64,000 bases of DNA from Cacajao melanocephalus (GCA_963573385.1 CAUYLG010066044.1:1-64000); one strand, 5' to 3'. Positions 10,716 to 22,400 are shown, counted from the stretch's first letter. The notes: generated by a model from the sequence alone, not told the origin. Numbers and translations: made by a program.

Positions 10716-11058
10716 ACTACCTAGGAATTTGGGGAACATCCATCTCAGGTCAGAAGGTTAACAAGTAGTAATCTAGATGAGAAGTTGTCTAGTAGTGGTT
10801 ACTTAGGATTTTCTTGGCACAGACACAGGCTTTTATTATTGCAAGTAATTCAAGAGTTTATCCTTCTTTTAGTCTGTGAATAAACCCAGGTTTGACAGAG
10901 TATGCTCAATCCATGGAACGAGGGAAATGTCTAACTAGTCTATCTTTGTGCTGCTGCCACCAGAGTAGGAATAATATTATTTGTACCTTACACATTTGTA
11001 TAGGAATTCTCAAGGGGTAGCAACAAAGAACTTCAATATATATAGTCAAATAGACATT

Positions 11059-11075
11059 CCCTTTTTTTTTTTTTT
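11059..11075. repeat. Poly-T run
   Basis: A T homopolymer of about 16, 30 bp before the candidate LTR start. No Alu or L1 body follows directly, so it is not an obvious retroposon tail. Confidence 0.8.
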
Positions 11076-11106
11076 TGTAGAGTCAAAGGAAAAACATCCC
11101 CTTCAC

Positions 11107-11734
11107 TGAGGGATTGCTGAAAATCAACTGACAAAAGGCAGATTGATAGGGGGAAAGCATACAGTTTTATTAAATCATAGTTTTACATGTGGGAAACTTC
11201 AGCCTGAAGACCCAAGGTTATAGGGGAAACTATCCATTTTTATATGTAGATTAAGGAAGTCTGGACAGCTGTGTAGAAATACGAAGGAACAGAAAGGCTA
11301 TAATCTAATGCTACTAGATTGACTAAGTGGGGAAAACCAGCAAGCCCTGTCTGTCTAGGTTCTTCTTGGCCTGTGCAGTGTTCCTTTCTTTTGGGTGTGG
11401 GGCAGGACCTTCTCTGGAATGAGGATCTTATGACCTGCAATCAAGCAAGGTAGGTCAGATAATTTATTTAAGTCTAGTGTTTACACAGAAAGGTGAGAAG
11501 GAGTTAGAGTACTATTTTCAGGTTTTATGGCTGGGTTTGGGGAAAGGGGGTTCTATTTCCTTTGGGGAAACAGGGTCCTACAACCCACTTTGGGGAAGAA
11601 GCATTTCAGTTTCTACGGTGAGCCTCAGGATAGAGTGAGGGGCAGGAGAGCAGGAGAAAGGGACAGAGAAACGTTTGCTTCTGAGGCTGCTGCTGAGGCC
11701 TTCATTTTGAGGTATTATAGTTTGAGCCCCAACA
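11107..11734 (-). mobile_element. Candidate solo LTR (family unassigned)
   Basis: The block runs from tgagggattgctgaaaatc to tttgagccccaaca, so in the minus orientation it has TG...CA termini as LTRs do, with a length of 628 bp. Internal text such as 'cttcagcctgaagacccaag' and 'caacccactttggggaag' reads like a moderately young repeat. I see no flanking 4-6 bp duplication. A DNA transposon or unique DNA is possible. The frame 11527-11859 overlaps it and shows no domain. Confidence 0.45.
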
Positions 11735-13093
11735 GTTTGTGCATATTCCTTTGTGTTTTAAAAATCAGTGAATTCAATTCTAAGTCCCCATTATACTGCG
11801 CAGTTCGTGTGTTCTACAATGGACATTTGGGATCTCCCTTCATGCCTGGCATTAGATAGATCCGGGGTCTTCTGTAGGACCCTGAAACAGAGAGTCTCCC
11901 TTATACACCAAGCACTGTAGAGATCCATTAGTTCTGTTTTCTCTTCTAATGGTCCCTTCAAGTTGTGGGACTGCAAAGTGACTCTGGGGAGCCCAGTGTT
12001 TATTCGTGGCCTCCTCTGCCACTGTCTCTGAGGTTGGCCACCTCCTTGGAGCACTGCCAAGGAGTGAGGGTGTATGAACCTTGTTCACTGCTCCCAGAAA
12101 CCATAAACCTATGTTCCCTTCCTACTGTCTGAGAATAATTTTTCTTTTTTTAGCTTAGGAGAATCTTCCTCTTACTTTTTACCTTTTCCTCAGGGCTATC
12201 CTCTCTCTCCTCAAACTCTCTAGACTAGAGTACCTAGAATATGCCCTTACTGGCATGGAATTTTGGAAACAAAAGCCAGGAAAGAGGATTGTTTCTGTCC
12301 TTTGTTCCCTGCCACATACCTGCCTGAGACAAGGAAGTGGGCTCCTGCTGCCTGCTCAAGTGGGGAACTGCAGAGGAGGAAACCCAGGAAGAAGGAATGA
12401 AATAGGAAATAATTATCTTGCTACAACAATGGCACCTGTGTTTCTGTCCACCTAGGAAGCCATTTTTATCAGAAACTTCCAAATTTGCCTCTTTCAGGGA
12501 TTTCCCTTTCCCTTTCTGTCCCAAAGTGCTGGGCTCCAGCAACAGCAATTCGGATATCCTGAGAACAGGCCCTGAGACATAGTGTGTGCACGTTTGCTTG
12601 TTTTAGTGTGCTTGCATTTGTTTTGATTGCACTAGTTATCCATGATTAAAATTCTGCAATTTTCACATAAAATCAGGATATCTTGGCTTTTGTTTTGTTT
12701 TTTTGGACTCTTTTGAAATACTGAACCTGCATTCCCAAAGGGTGACAGTGGAGGTGAGTAGTGAAGTGGTACCTACTTCAGATGGAGCACGTGTCCGCTG
12801 GCTTCCTATAGAACCCAGCACCCCTAACTCCCTAAAATCCAGGTCTGGTGCCAGATGCCACGTATCATCTTAATTGGGATACTGTTTTCTAACCGTAAAG
12901 TCCAAAGGAAAATAACTATTTTATGGACCCACGTTTAATGTAGAGAAATTAAAGACAGACCAAGAGCCAAAAGGGCATCTTTGCTTTAGGAAAAGTGGGA
13001 GTGAGGGCATTTCCTTGTGGAAGTGAACATATCTGCACATATTTAGTATGCGTGCAAAGCGTGTCTGGGTCTGAGAACACAATTTCAATGTAG
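11735..13093. other. Unassigned stretch, 1.3 kb
   Basis: Between the candidate LTR and the palindromic transposon I recognise no family. Overlapping frames on both strands at 11791-12088 and 12234-12548 show no motif. No CpG clustering is seen. Confidence 0.35.
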
Positions 13094-13280
13094 AGTTGCC
13101 AGATAAAATACAGGATACAGTTGAATTTGAATTTTAAATAAACAATGGATCTTTTTTAGTGGGAGTATATCCCAAATACTGCACAGGCAATATACTTTTA
13201 CTTTAAAAATTATTGTTTCTCCAAAATTTAAATTTAACTGGGGATTTTGTACTTTTTCCCCTTCCTAAATCTAGCGATCT
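13094..13280. mobile_element. Palindromic non-autonomous DNA transposon (MER53-like)
   Basis: Left arm gttgccagataaaatacagg...cagttgaatttgaatttt and right arm aaaatttaaatttaactggg...cctaaatctagcgatc are reverse complements of each other. They flank a short centre near cccaaatactgcacaggc. The whole ~187 bp can fold into one hairpin, as in palindromic MITEs. A second copy of the same element is at 55741-55898. Confidence 0.75.
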
Positions 13281-13545
13281 TACTGGAGAGGCTGTTGGAA
13301 AACAAATCTGTGTCCTTGCTCATTTTCTTTACCTGCTATGCCTATGCTATGTTGGTGCAGGGAAGATAGAAGCACAGACCCTAGAAAATTGACAAAGGCA
13401 ACCTTCTTACATGTAGACAGCCAAGGCTGCATTTCAAATATAAATATGGACCTTGAGCAAGTACAGACAAAGAGAATGAAGTTTCTTTTTAATAATGATC
13501 TTAGTACCCAAAGAGAAAACTTTTGTGTGAACATATCATAGATTT

Positions 13546-13840
13546 GGCCAGGTGCAGTGTCTCACACCTGTAATCCCAGCACATTGGGAGGCCAAAATGG
13601 GCAGATCACCTGAGGTCAGGAGTTCAAGACCAGCCTGGCCAACATGGTGAAACCCTATCTCTACAAAAATTAGCCAGGCTTGATGGCGGGTGCCTGTAAT
13701 CCTAGCTACTCAGGAGGCTGAAGTGGGAGAATTACTTGAACCTGGGAGGGGGAGTTTGCAGCGAGCCAAAATCATGCCATTGTACTCTAGCCTGGGTGAC
13801 AGAGCAAGACTCCATCTTAAAAAAAAAAAAAACAAAAACG
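13546..13840 (+). mobile_element. Alu, sense, full length (AluS/J)
   Basis: Starts ggccaggtgcagtgtctcac, carries 'gttcaagaccagcctggcca', a second monomer beginning near ggtgcctgtaatcctagc, 'actctagcctgggtgacaga', and an A-tail to about 13838. The middle linker is shortened (ctacaaaaattagcc). Confidence 0.96.
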
Positions 13841-13844
13841 CAGA

Positions 13845-14255
13845 GATTTTAAGAACATAAGATCTCAGTGGATAATGTTTTTTAAATCGAAACCAGACAT
13901 GAACAAAGGTAATTCCCTAGCCAAAACTGGTCAAGGGGTTTTAGCAAATGCTTAGTGAGAAGCAATCAGACATTAATATGTGACATATGGTTTCCCAGGT
14001 CACATATGATTGTGTTTGTGCAATCATTATTTAAACTAGCTGTGATCTCCATTCCACTCATTCTTAATTAAATCTTCATTAAATAATTGGAACTGTTCAC
14101 AGAAACTGTTTTAGATTTCTGGGCTGAATGTGTCTGGGTTCTACTGAATATTGCAGTCATGACTCGGTTTCTCAGAGCAGTTAATATTTGGAAACTCATA
14201 GGTTTGGAATATTTGGAAACAGAAGGCTGATTAAGAATCTGATTCCTATCTTACA
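13845..14255. other. No recognisable gene or repeat
   Basis: About 400 bp with TTAAT-rich words and no family I can assign. No coding signal. Confidence 0.35.
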
Positions 14256-14257
14256 GT

Positions 14258-14775
14258 ATGAAATGGTCAGGGTTCTCTAGAAGGACAAAACTAATAGGAT
14301 AGATGTATATATGAAGGGGAGTTTATTAAGGAGTATTGACTCACATGATCACAAGGGGAAGTCCCACAATAGGCCATCTGCAAGCTGAGGAGCAAGGAAG
14401 CCAATCCAAGTTCCAAAACCTCACAAGTAGGGAAGCCGACAGTGCAGCCTTCAGTCTACGGTCAAAGGTCCAACAATACAAAAGCTAAAGAACTTAGGAG
14501 TCTAACATTTGGGGGCAGGAAGCCTCCAGCACGGGAGAAAAATGGAGACCAGAAGACTCAGCCAGTCATTTTTCCACGTTCCTCTGCCTGCTTTTATCCT
14601 AGTTGGGCTGCCAGCTGATTAGATGGTGCCCACCAGGATTGAGGGTGGGTCTGCCTTTTCCAGTTCACTGACTCACATGTTAATTACCTTTGGTGACACC
14701 TTCAAAGACACACCCAGGAACAATACTTTGAAACCTTCAATCCAATCAAACTGACACTCAGTATTAACCAACACA
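14258..14775 (-). mobile_element. ERVL-like solo LTR
   Basis: The + strand runs from 'ggtcagggttctctagaagg' to 'cagtattaaccaacaca', the reverse complement of an LTR that begins TGTG.TGGTTAATA and ends in GAGAACCCTGAC. Internal blocks 'ggggagtttattaaggagta' and 'cttttatcctagttgggctg' are well preserved. Full-length solo LTR (about 518 bp). ERVL/MLT2-like by its termini; subfamily open. Confidence 0.78.
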
Positions 14776-14849
14776 AATGGGAACTTGAAAATATGAGCAT
14801 CCCTGCCATCCAATGACTCACTGATGAGTGGCAGAAAAGGACGTGTGAA

Positions 14850-15095
14850 TGGATTGCTATAATATAGTGTGGTAAGTCTGTGATAGAGGTGGGTGCTGGA
14901 TCCTGCAGGGGTGAGAATTCTGTCCAGGTTTGACATGTTTTTAGAAGGCTTCCTTAAATAAGTAACATCTGAGCTGACTCTTAAAGCAGAAATAGAAGGT
15001 GAGTGAGAAAATGGCAAAGGTGCACTCTAGGCAGGGAGGTCATTACACACAAATCAGAGGCCAGGAGCACCATAGTGCCACCTAGAAGTACAGAC
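14850..15095 (-). mobile_element. L2 LINE, antisense, segment 1 of a 2-kb copy
   Basis: 'aaataagtaacatctgagct', then 'gactcttaaagcagaaatag' and 'tctaggcagggaggtcatta', match the reverse complement of the L2 3' region (…gaggtgacatttgagcagagacctgaatg…). The frame 14673-15017 is noise within it. Confidence 0.72.
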
Positions 15096-15330
15096 ATCAC
15101 TTGGCATATGCCAGGGAAAGGTCCCAGAGCCCTCCCCAACCCCTCCCATATACTCTAATCTGGACATACTTAAATCCCTCAGTTAGCCCTGCAGAACATG
15201 CATATATGAAAAGTCAGCCCTCCATGATACACAGGTTTTACATCCTACAAATACAATTTGAGTTTTGTTGAAAAAAAAAATATCTGTGTATAATTGGACC
15301 CACACGTGTGTTTTTCAAGGATCAGCTGTA
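15096..15330. mobile_element. Tigger-related MITE fossil inside L2
   Basis: The right end 'gtgtgtttttcaaggatcag' + ctgta is a diverged copy of the Tigger-group terminus (gttgttcaagggtcaactgta). Internally 'aaaagtcagccctccatgat' fits the same group. The L2 reading resumes immediately afterwards, so it inserted into the L2. The left terminus is too decayed to place exactly. Confidence 0.6.
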
Positions 15331-15845
15331 ATGAATGCCCAAGTGCCAGGCAGGGAGAGATAAGAGATAAGGCTGGAGAAGCAGGTAAGAGCAGGTTGCC
15401 AGGGCTTTGTGTGTCATGCTAAGACCCTCAGATTTTCTTTCATAATCACTGGTAAGCCCCCAAAGCATTTTAAGCAGGAGCGACTGGTCCTATTTGAATT
15501 TGACGTCAACAATAAGGAGAGAGCAAACAGAGCAGCTGGGAGACCACTTACAGTATTATAGCGTCAAGGTGAGGGTTGACCAAGACATCAGCTACATCAG
15601 TGTGAGAGAAAAGGAAGAAATTAGTGGATTTAATACATAATTAAGGGAGAAAAACAAATAGGATATAGCAACTGATTAAATGGGGGAATATGAGGAGTCT
15701 TGGATAAGATCAAGTAGCCAAAGATGACTTCCAGCTTGGGTGATTGGGTGATGCCAACAAAAACAGAGAATAACAGAGAGGGAAGAAGATGAATTAAATG
15801 CCTGTGGAATATCCAGATGGAGATAATACAGGAGGCAGGGCTGTT
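15331..15845 (-). mobile_element. L2 LINE, antisense, segment 2
   Basis: 'ggaagccactggaggg'-type L2 sequence is represented by 'aagcccccaaagcattttaa' + gcaggagcgact. It is followed by 'ccaaagatgacttccagctt' + gggtgattgggtgatgcc and 'aatgcctgtggaatatccag'. These are successive ORF2-region blocks of L2 read backwards. No open frame is left. Confidence 0.75.
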
Positions 15846-16200
15846 TGTAAGACCTTCAAAGGTCCGGCACTTATTTCTGGAAGCCTCATCCCACTTCATA
15901 GCAAACATACTGAAATTTAGCCATGTCCCATTAAACATAAATTTTGCAATAAAAGTTTGAGAGGATTTTTACAGTTTTGATTTTTGAAATTTTTTGCAAT
16001 TCATTTAACTTTTGATTAGTTATGATTTTTCCAATTGTGTGGAGATCGAATTTTTTAAAATAATAAATTTACTTTTGTCATGAAATTGACATACTATTGT
16101 ATTTTAAATAAAACATTAAGTTTGCCGTCACAGGGTGTTTTTGTATTTTAGAGTCCACTGTTCTTTGATTTAGGTCTCACAGGTGTTGGTAGGCCCTTGA
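15846..16200. other. AT-rich insert interrupting L2, unassigned
   Basis: About 350 bp, strongly AT-rich (ttttgatttttgaaattttttgc and similar), between two collinear L2 segments. It ends around 'aggcccttgaaacgttcaag'. It is probably another inserted repeat, but I cannot assign the family. Confidence 0.45.
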
Positions 16201-16960
16201 AACGTTCAAGGATATGGTCAGTTAGCCCGTTGTGACTAACAGAAAACGGACTTGTGAACAGACAGTTGAATAGATGCTCAGGAAAAGTAGATTTCTACAA
16301 AGCAAAAATAGATCAGTTCTGGGTAAGACAATAAGAGTGATTTTAAACAACCCAAGAAAATAAAAATTGAGAGAAGAACTAAAGAATAAAGAAGGGAAGA
16401 ACATCAACATATGACAAAGTCGGAGGAAGGAGGATGTTCAAAGGAGAAGATAAGAATGCAGAGAAAAGCGGGAAGAAAATGAGGGCAGAGAACCAAGAGA
16501 GCTCAGTATATAAAAAAGATTACGATCGATCATCAAAGTGGTGCCAAATGAAAAGGAGTGGTCCTAATAAAAGCAAAGACTGAAAGTCTCTAGAAGATTG
16601 GGCTGGCGATCTCAGCTAGTGAGGGGCCACAGCTGATCTTACAGAGAGCATCTTCAGGTACAGGGAGTCGTAAACCTTGGAGTTGAGGGAGCTGAGGAAT
16701 GAAAGGGAGATGAGAAAGTTGGAAGCAATGACTGTAGATATTTGCATGAGATAGAATGAAGAAAAATAGAAAAATAGCTGGAGGAAGACCTTGCCCAACT
16801 GAGGCAGTTGGTGTTTGTTGAGAGTGGGAAAGGTTGGAGCCCTCTTCCGAGCCAAGGAGAAAAGTCCAAGACAGATGGAGATATGGAAGTTAATAAAGAA
16901 AGGAGGGTTGGTGGAAGACAGCCTGGAAAAACAGAACACAGTGGAGCCTGATCCCAGGGC
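16201..16960 (-). mobile_element. L2 LINE, antisense, segment 3 (ORF2 region)
   Basis: 'aagtggtgccaaatgaaaag' corresponds to the L2 block agtgtcaaatgctgctgagag, and 'gcttccgagccaaggag'-like text and 'gcagttggtgtttgttgaga' lie further upstream in L2 ORF2. The purine-rich character of the + strand is that of antisense L2. The minus-strand frames 16616-16939 and 16654-17022 read in the L2 sense direction, but I see no reverse-transcriptase catalytic motif in either. Confidence 0.6.
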
Positions 16961-17438
16961 CAGGATGTTCCTTGAATGGGTGAAAGGATATCTTGTCTTC
17001 TGGGACTACAGCATACAGACATACTAATTGTTTGGACTTCAGCATATGCTCATTTGTTCCATTATTTCTCCATCTGAACATGTCCTGTCTTTCAACAGGA
17101 CTGCAAAGCCCAGAAAAGATTTCTCTTTTAACCCAGCCTTTTGCTCCATATATGAAGAGGCCTTTTTTTGGATTAAGGTACGTTAGAGATCATGTAGAAA
17201 ATTCTCTCTTTAAAAAAAAAAAAGATTCAAAGAACATATGTTCATGTTTTTCATAATAGTAAAAGAGATGCTCATGATTCCAGGGGCAAGAATTTTTTTT
17301 TCCAGTAAGTCACATAATTAGAAGAGGAAGAGGAGGAGAAAGTAGTGGGTCTAAAACTGAAAGGAAATTGAATTCCCCTTTCAAGTCAGTTACATATCGA
17401 ACATCTGTGAGGTTATCCAAACCCTGCTTGGCCTTATT
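16961..17438. other. No recognisable gene or repeat
   Basis: Short overlapping frames on both strands around 16990-17256 lack domains. An A run lies at 17211-17224. Nothing else is recognised. Confidence 0.35.
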
Positions 17439-17439
17439 G

Positions 17440-17505
17440 ATAGCATTTATTCATTCAGCAAATGTGTGTAAAGCCCCCTCCTCGTGCAAAGCCTTGGGGA
17501 TCTAG
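17440..17505 (-). mobile_element. L2 LINE 3' end fragment
   Basis: 'tagcatttattcattcagca' followed by 'aatgtgtgtaaagccccctc' and 'gccttggggat' is a short reverse-complement piece of the L2 3' end. Confidence 0.55.
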
Positions 17506-18925
17506 GCTCCTGTGTGGATTGACAAATTCTGAATGAACACTAATCAATATATAAAGCAATTATCTTTTTTTTTTTTGCCCTCTAATGCTTCCTTCCAACT
17601 TCAAAGGGTGCTCAACTGCTCAGCAGTTCTAGAACTTGATGAGCAACCCTCTGCTAACCCTGTGCCAAGTTTTCTTCACCACCACAGAGCAGATACAACC
17701 CACTTTGAAGACTCGGGTTGGCTCTGGGTTGAAAGTGGGTTTGGACTGGTTGCATGGCGTGAGCTGCAGAAGATGAAGAATGAGCATACTGACGTGAACC
17801 CGTATTAGTCAGGAAAATTCTAAGAAATTGTTCCCAAAGTGAGGTGGTAAGAGGATTTTTTCTCCTCTATTATACTTACATAACTTGTAAAATAACAGGT
17901 TGCCATTTTAGAATAGTTGGTGTTGGCATGATGTTATTGTGAAAATTACATGAAACTATTCTCTTTAGAAAATATTACTTCAAGTTTTAGGTTAAAACGA
18001 GGCCAAACGCAGATGAGTAGTTGGTTTACACAATTATCGCCTTTTTCTTAGAAGTAAGAGCAAAACCTCAAAACATGCCACAGCAGAAAAGCTATTTCTG
18101 TCACTGGCTAACAATTGAAGGACACCCATAAACCTTTGGAAATTAATATCCCCAGGAAAATCTATTTGACGAAAGTCACAAGGAAGTTATTAACTAGAGT
18201 TAAGTCACTGACAAGAGATATTATTAATGATCTCATCAAAATTTTAAGTGCATTTAACTATCACATTGCAAGCCTTATTACTGACGACTCAGAGAATATT
18301 AAATTATTCTACAGTAGTTACTTGGCTAGAGATCAAATGAAAAAGGATGAAAAGCTTAAGTTCTAGGTAATTCCATAATTCTTTAGGCTTCACACAACTA
18401 AAACGTTAGAATCATTAGCTTTCTGTCTCCCCTACCCCCAAGTCTACTGATTGTTAATGCAATGGGTTTCTTTTAATTGTTCATTGTTCCCTGTTTCTCT
18501 TCCAAATGCTGACGCAGGAAGGATGAAAATCAAAAAAATCTTCCAAGCCTTGGTTTTCCAAAAGCAGTTCAGGAAGTTCAATTTATTTTCAGATTGGAAG
18601 AGATACTTTCAAGTACACTAGGTCTTTAATTGCTACCCTACCCCTCAAAGACTTTCCACAAGAAAAAGAGACATTCTCCTTCCCACTCAATTTTCTCTCT
18701 CTCTGAGATCTTGACCCAACTTTCAGGTTGACCTCAGGTTAAAATCTAGGCCTTGCCTTTGTTAATAACCCCCATAAGGGCTGCAGCTGGGCCAAGCACC
18801 AAGGATGGGTAATAATAAATTGTGTGTGTATATAAAACCTTTTCAGAAATATATATTTTATAATTTTCTTTTCTAAATTGTACATTTATGTACTTAGGTA
18901 AGAAAATATTCTCTTCACTTTAGAG
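17506..18925. other. Repeat-poor stretch, 1.4 kb
   Basis: No family recognised. A poly-T (17566-17577) and the open frames 17533-17808 and 18115-18366 are present. The latter (83 codons, K-rich) has no match I know and no exon-like context. Confidence 0.4.
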
Positions 18926-18926
18926 C

Positions 18927-19215
18927 CCCTCGTTTGACATTTACTGAGTTCCTATCACGCATGCAGCACCATGCCAGGAGCTAGAGAGACAAAGGTCAAT
19001 GTGAGATGGTCCTAGTTTTCAAAAAGATCCAGAAATCAAAACAAGCCATTTGATACTCTGCAATACGAGTGATGCAAACAGTGTCCTGGGAAGTCTAAGA
19101 CACAGAGAAGAGTGGAGTACCTAACCCATCATGGATGGAATTAAGGGAAGTGCAAGAAAAGCATCCTGAGGGGATGATGCTGGCATTGAACCTTGAAGAA
19201 GGAGTAGTAATTAAG
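18927..19215 (-). mobile_element. L2 LINE 3' end
   Basis: 'gacatttactgagttcctat' and 'agcaccatgccaggagctag' give the reversed L2 terminus. Further on, 'tggcattgaaccttgaagaa' + ggagtagtaa matches the reversed 'acatttgagcagagacctgaa' region. Antisense and diverged. Confidence 0.75.
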
Positions 19216-19229
19216 CAGGACGGAAACTT

Positions 19230-19435
19230 GCATTGTTCAGTGTCTACAATGCACAGGTACTTCACACATGGATTGCCATGAAATCCTTTTAACACCCCAG
19301 GGAATAAGTATTATGAGCCCCTATTTGTAGATGAGGAAACTGAAGCTTAAAGAGAGTAAATAACTTCAATGAACTTGCACATGACAGACTTGGGATTCCA
19401 AGCTTTTGCCCACAACCACTAGAGTCTACCATATC
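19230..19435 (-). mobile_element. MIR SINE
   Basis: 'atttgtagatgaggaaactg' + aagcttaaagagagtaaataactt is the reversed MIR core, and 'gacttgggattccaagcttt' is the reversed head. It abuts the L2 fragment before it. Confidence 0.85.
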
Positions 19436-20726
19436 TGCTGTATCCCCCTGAATATTGTGTTCTGTGCCTGCCATTCTGATCTCTGTAGAACTTTTATAGA
19501 CAATCCCCTTTGCTCACAGAGACACGGCAAACCATGTGCTATAGTTTGTCTCAGCCAATGTTTGGGATTGCTGTGGGTGGCCGTAGGGCATCAAGTATTC
19601 TTGCAGACAGAACCCTCCCTGTAGGCTCAACATCCTTCTCTTCATAATGTGTAGCATTCAATGCACAGGCCACATCCTTTGGCACTTTAATAACCATGCC
19701 TCCCTTGCTAATTGGCTCATTCATTCATAATGAGATGGAGAATTTATTTTTCCCCTCTTAACAGCTTGTGTCAGAAGATTCTTTTCAGAAGGATCATCCT
19801 TGATAAGAAAGTGTCTTGAGAAGCCACCTTAGGATAGGTGAGTTCGTGTGGGGCATAAATGTAAATCGGTATCAAAGCTTCAAAGAAGGGAACTTAGTAA
19901 ATTCATGTAAGACAAAGAGAATCTAGTTGTTCCTGAGACAAACGGAGGGGGAAAGGGAGAAGAAACTGAGAGAAAGTGTAGATAAGAGAAATACACGGTG
20001 TAATATGACTTTTCTGTGACTTTCAACTTCCCTGAAAAGACTCTTGTCACACTAAATGCTCAGTAAGACTAAATGCTTAGGACTTTTTGTGAAACCTGGT
20101 AAAGGAGAAGTTTCTGCATGCAGAAGGGGGTCCTGAAAAATAAGCCAAAGAGAAAACCTAAAGGCACAATGTGTTTGATCTACAGAGGTACCTATTTTAT
20201 CCATCAAAATGTTGTATTGCTATTGTCGTTGTTGTTTTTAATCTGAATAAATTGACAACATAGTAAAATTCAGCTGATCTCACTTTTTAAAATCCAGAAA
20301 TTCAGCTTTTCTTGAAAGAGAGGAAAGTATCTGGTAAATCTGAGACCACAGTCCACAAGGAAACAATTGGCAGGAGTTGGATAAGACTGCCATGTTAGAT
20401 GAAGCACACATTGTCCAATTTGCCAGCCCCACCACTCCATATTACCCTATGTAAGTGAGGGAACTTACCTAGTTTCTCTCATTTACATTATCTATCTGGC
20501 TCCAATAGGCTTCTAAGTTTGTTACCCCCTACCATAAGGCTGAGAAACAATTACAGATCTCTTGGTGGGAGGAATTGGGTTGCAAGCAATTTCTTCTTCT
20601 TGAAGACAAGTGGCAGGGACACTCCAGCTAACACCTGGGTTGTGAAGTTATGCTTTGTTTCCCTAGCTAGCAAAGAAAGCCAAAGTGATCAGTTACTAAT
20701 GATTAAGTAAGGACTTTAAATGTAGT
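19436..20726. other. Repeat-poor stretch, 1.3 kb
   Basis: No element recognised. It contains a TTG-rich patch (20225-20240). The short frames carry no domain. Confidence 0.4.
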
Positions 20727-20727
20727 A

Positions 20728-20880
20728 TATCTTGTCATCCTCACAAAACACCTAATCAGTGAAAATCACAATTACTTATCTTTTACAAATAAACTAAGAC
20801 TCAAACAGGTTAACTTGGCCAAGATCCAATCTTCTTTAGATGAGAACTGAGATGTGAAACTGGGACTTCAAGGACTCTTA
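20728..20880 (-). mobile_element. MIR SINE fragment
   Basis: 'cttgtcatcctcacaaaaca', then 'ttttacaaataaactaagac' and 'gaaactgggacttcaaggac', match the reversed MIR core and head. Confidence 0.75.
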
Positions 20881-21842
20881 TTTTTTCTCTGTGTCTCAAC
20901 CCTTCCCCAGACTGTGAGATCCGCTGCATCTTCTTTCGTGTTCTCCCCATTATTCCAGCTAATCACCCAATGAGTAGACAGTGGTGACCTTTATGGAGGC
21001 AGCTGGTGGCAAATTGTGGCTAATCCTCTGGCCATGATTGAGTTTTTTTGGCTCTAAGCCAAGTGGCATGGGAGAATTGACAAATGCTGGTCCCCACTCC
21101 GGGAGCTCTGTCCTTTCAGTCTTTGGCACATGCTTCCATGTCTATGTTTTCTATAACAGCCCCAAGATGTGGAATAATGGTAGGGCAGAGGGAGAGCGTA
21201 CAGCTTGGGATGAACTTGGCGAGGGATGGCCAAGAGGACTGGCCTTTCAAAGTCACATGGATTTGAGAACAATGACTGGCGAACAGTGGTTGGGCAAAAT
21301 GAAAGAAAATTAAAGAGAGAGCAGAGGGAAAAGGGAAAAAAACTACTGGATTAAAAGCAGAGACAGCATAAAGAAAAAAGAGAAGCAGAAAAGAAGAGGA
21401 GGGAAAAGAAAGAGATTACTAGTAGTACAGGTGACTAAGGGAGACAATCACCCCCTACCAATAACACAAAACCCTCCTCTAAAGAGACAAGAAATGGCCT
21501 GTAAGAGAGAGAGGGAGAGCCACTCCTTTGTCCTCAGGTCCTCTCTTCCTACATCTGCACACTATGGCACCATGCATATCCTTTTCTTACCTCGTCTACC
21601 ATACCCAACCTCCAAAGGCATTATGTTTCCCGTTTCCAGCCAAGGCATGGATAAATATCTCCTTAGCCCCTTTGGCATAAGAGATAAGCTTGAATTTTTT
21701 AAAAGGACTTTACTAAGAACCAAGGGGAAACAGAAGAAAATATACAAAAGTGTAGCAAATGGCTAAATATACCACTATAGCTCTCTAAGCTTAAAATTCC
21801 AAAATCTGATGTGCAAGTTGCCTGATCCAACCCTAATTCTAT
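20881..21842. other. Unassigned; purine-rich patch 21300-21420
   Basis: No gene or repeat family recognised. The segment 21300-21420 is dominated by A and G (gagagagcagagggaaaagg and similar). Overlapping frames on both strands at 21038-21313 and 21431-21766 have no domain. Confidence 0.35.
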
Positions 21843-21955
21843 CGTTCATTCATTTAGTCAATAATTATTCAGTGCCTAGTATGTGCCAAGCACTGTTTCA
21901 GCTGCCGAATATTAATCAACCAGCAAAACAGGAATGGTTCCTGGACTGCTCAGAC
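21843..21955 (-). mobile_element. L2 LINE 3' end
   Basis: 'cgttcattcatttagtcaat' + aattattcagtgcctagtatgtgcc and 'aagcactgtttcagctgcc' are the reversed L2 terminus. Confidence 0.8.
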
Positions 21956-22044
21956 CCTTCTCTCCTGTTATCTTTTGCCAGGCAACCTACATGGCCAACC
22001 TTCTGCATCTTCTTCTACATGTACGTGTTTATACTCTTTCACTT

Positions 22045-22400
22045 GTGTATGACTGAAACCCACTTCAAACTATCTTAAGCAAAATTGGGAATTTATTGGC
22101 TCATATAATTAATATGTGGCTTCAGGTATGGCTAGATCTAGCCTTCTGGTTTTTCTTCAGGAACCTTCTGTTTCTCTCTCTCACTTCTTTAGCTTCATTT
22201 TCAGACAGTTTTTCTCCATATGCTGGCAAAATAGTTACAAACAGCCCTAAGCCTACTGTGTGTCCTTATGGTGCTTACTCCCAAGAGAAACAGAAAGCAT
22301 CTTTACTAATAATGCCAATAGAAGCCCATGGGAAACCTCTAATTGGTCTGGCTTAGGTCATACCTGAATAAATTATGGGACCAATTTCAGTCCCATATGT
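22045..22400 (-). mobile_element. Old interspersed repeat, family unassigned
   Basis: 'acttcaaactatcttaagca' + aaattgggaatttattggctcat, 'ggcttcaggtatggctagat' and 'ctctaattggtctggcttag' are characteristic of an old mid-copy repeat in antisense, read as ...ccaataaattccc... in sense. It is probably the same class as 9836-10185 and 44920-45385. Confidence 0.45.

Noticed and set aside
16616..17022. Minus-strand frames of 107 and 122 codons
   Set aside because: Mostly in antisense L2; read in L2 sense direction but without recognisable ORF2 motifs and in two frames.
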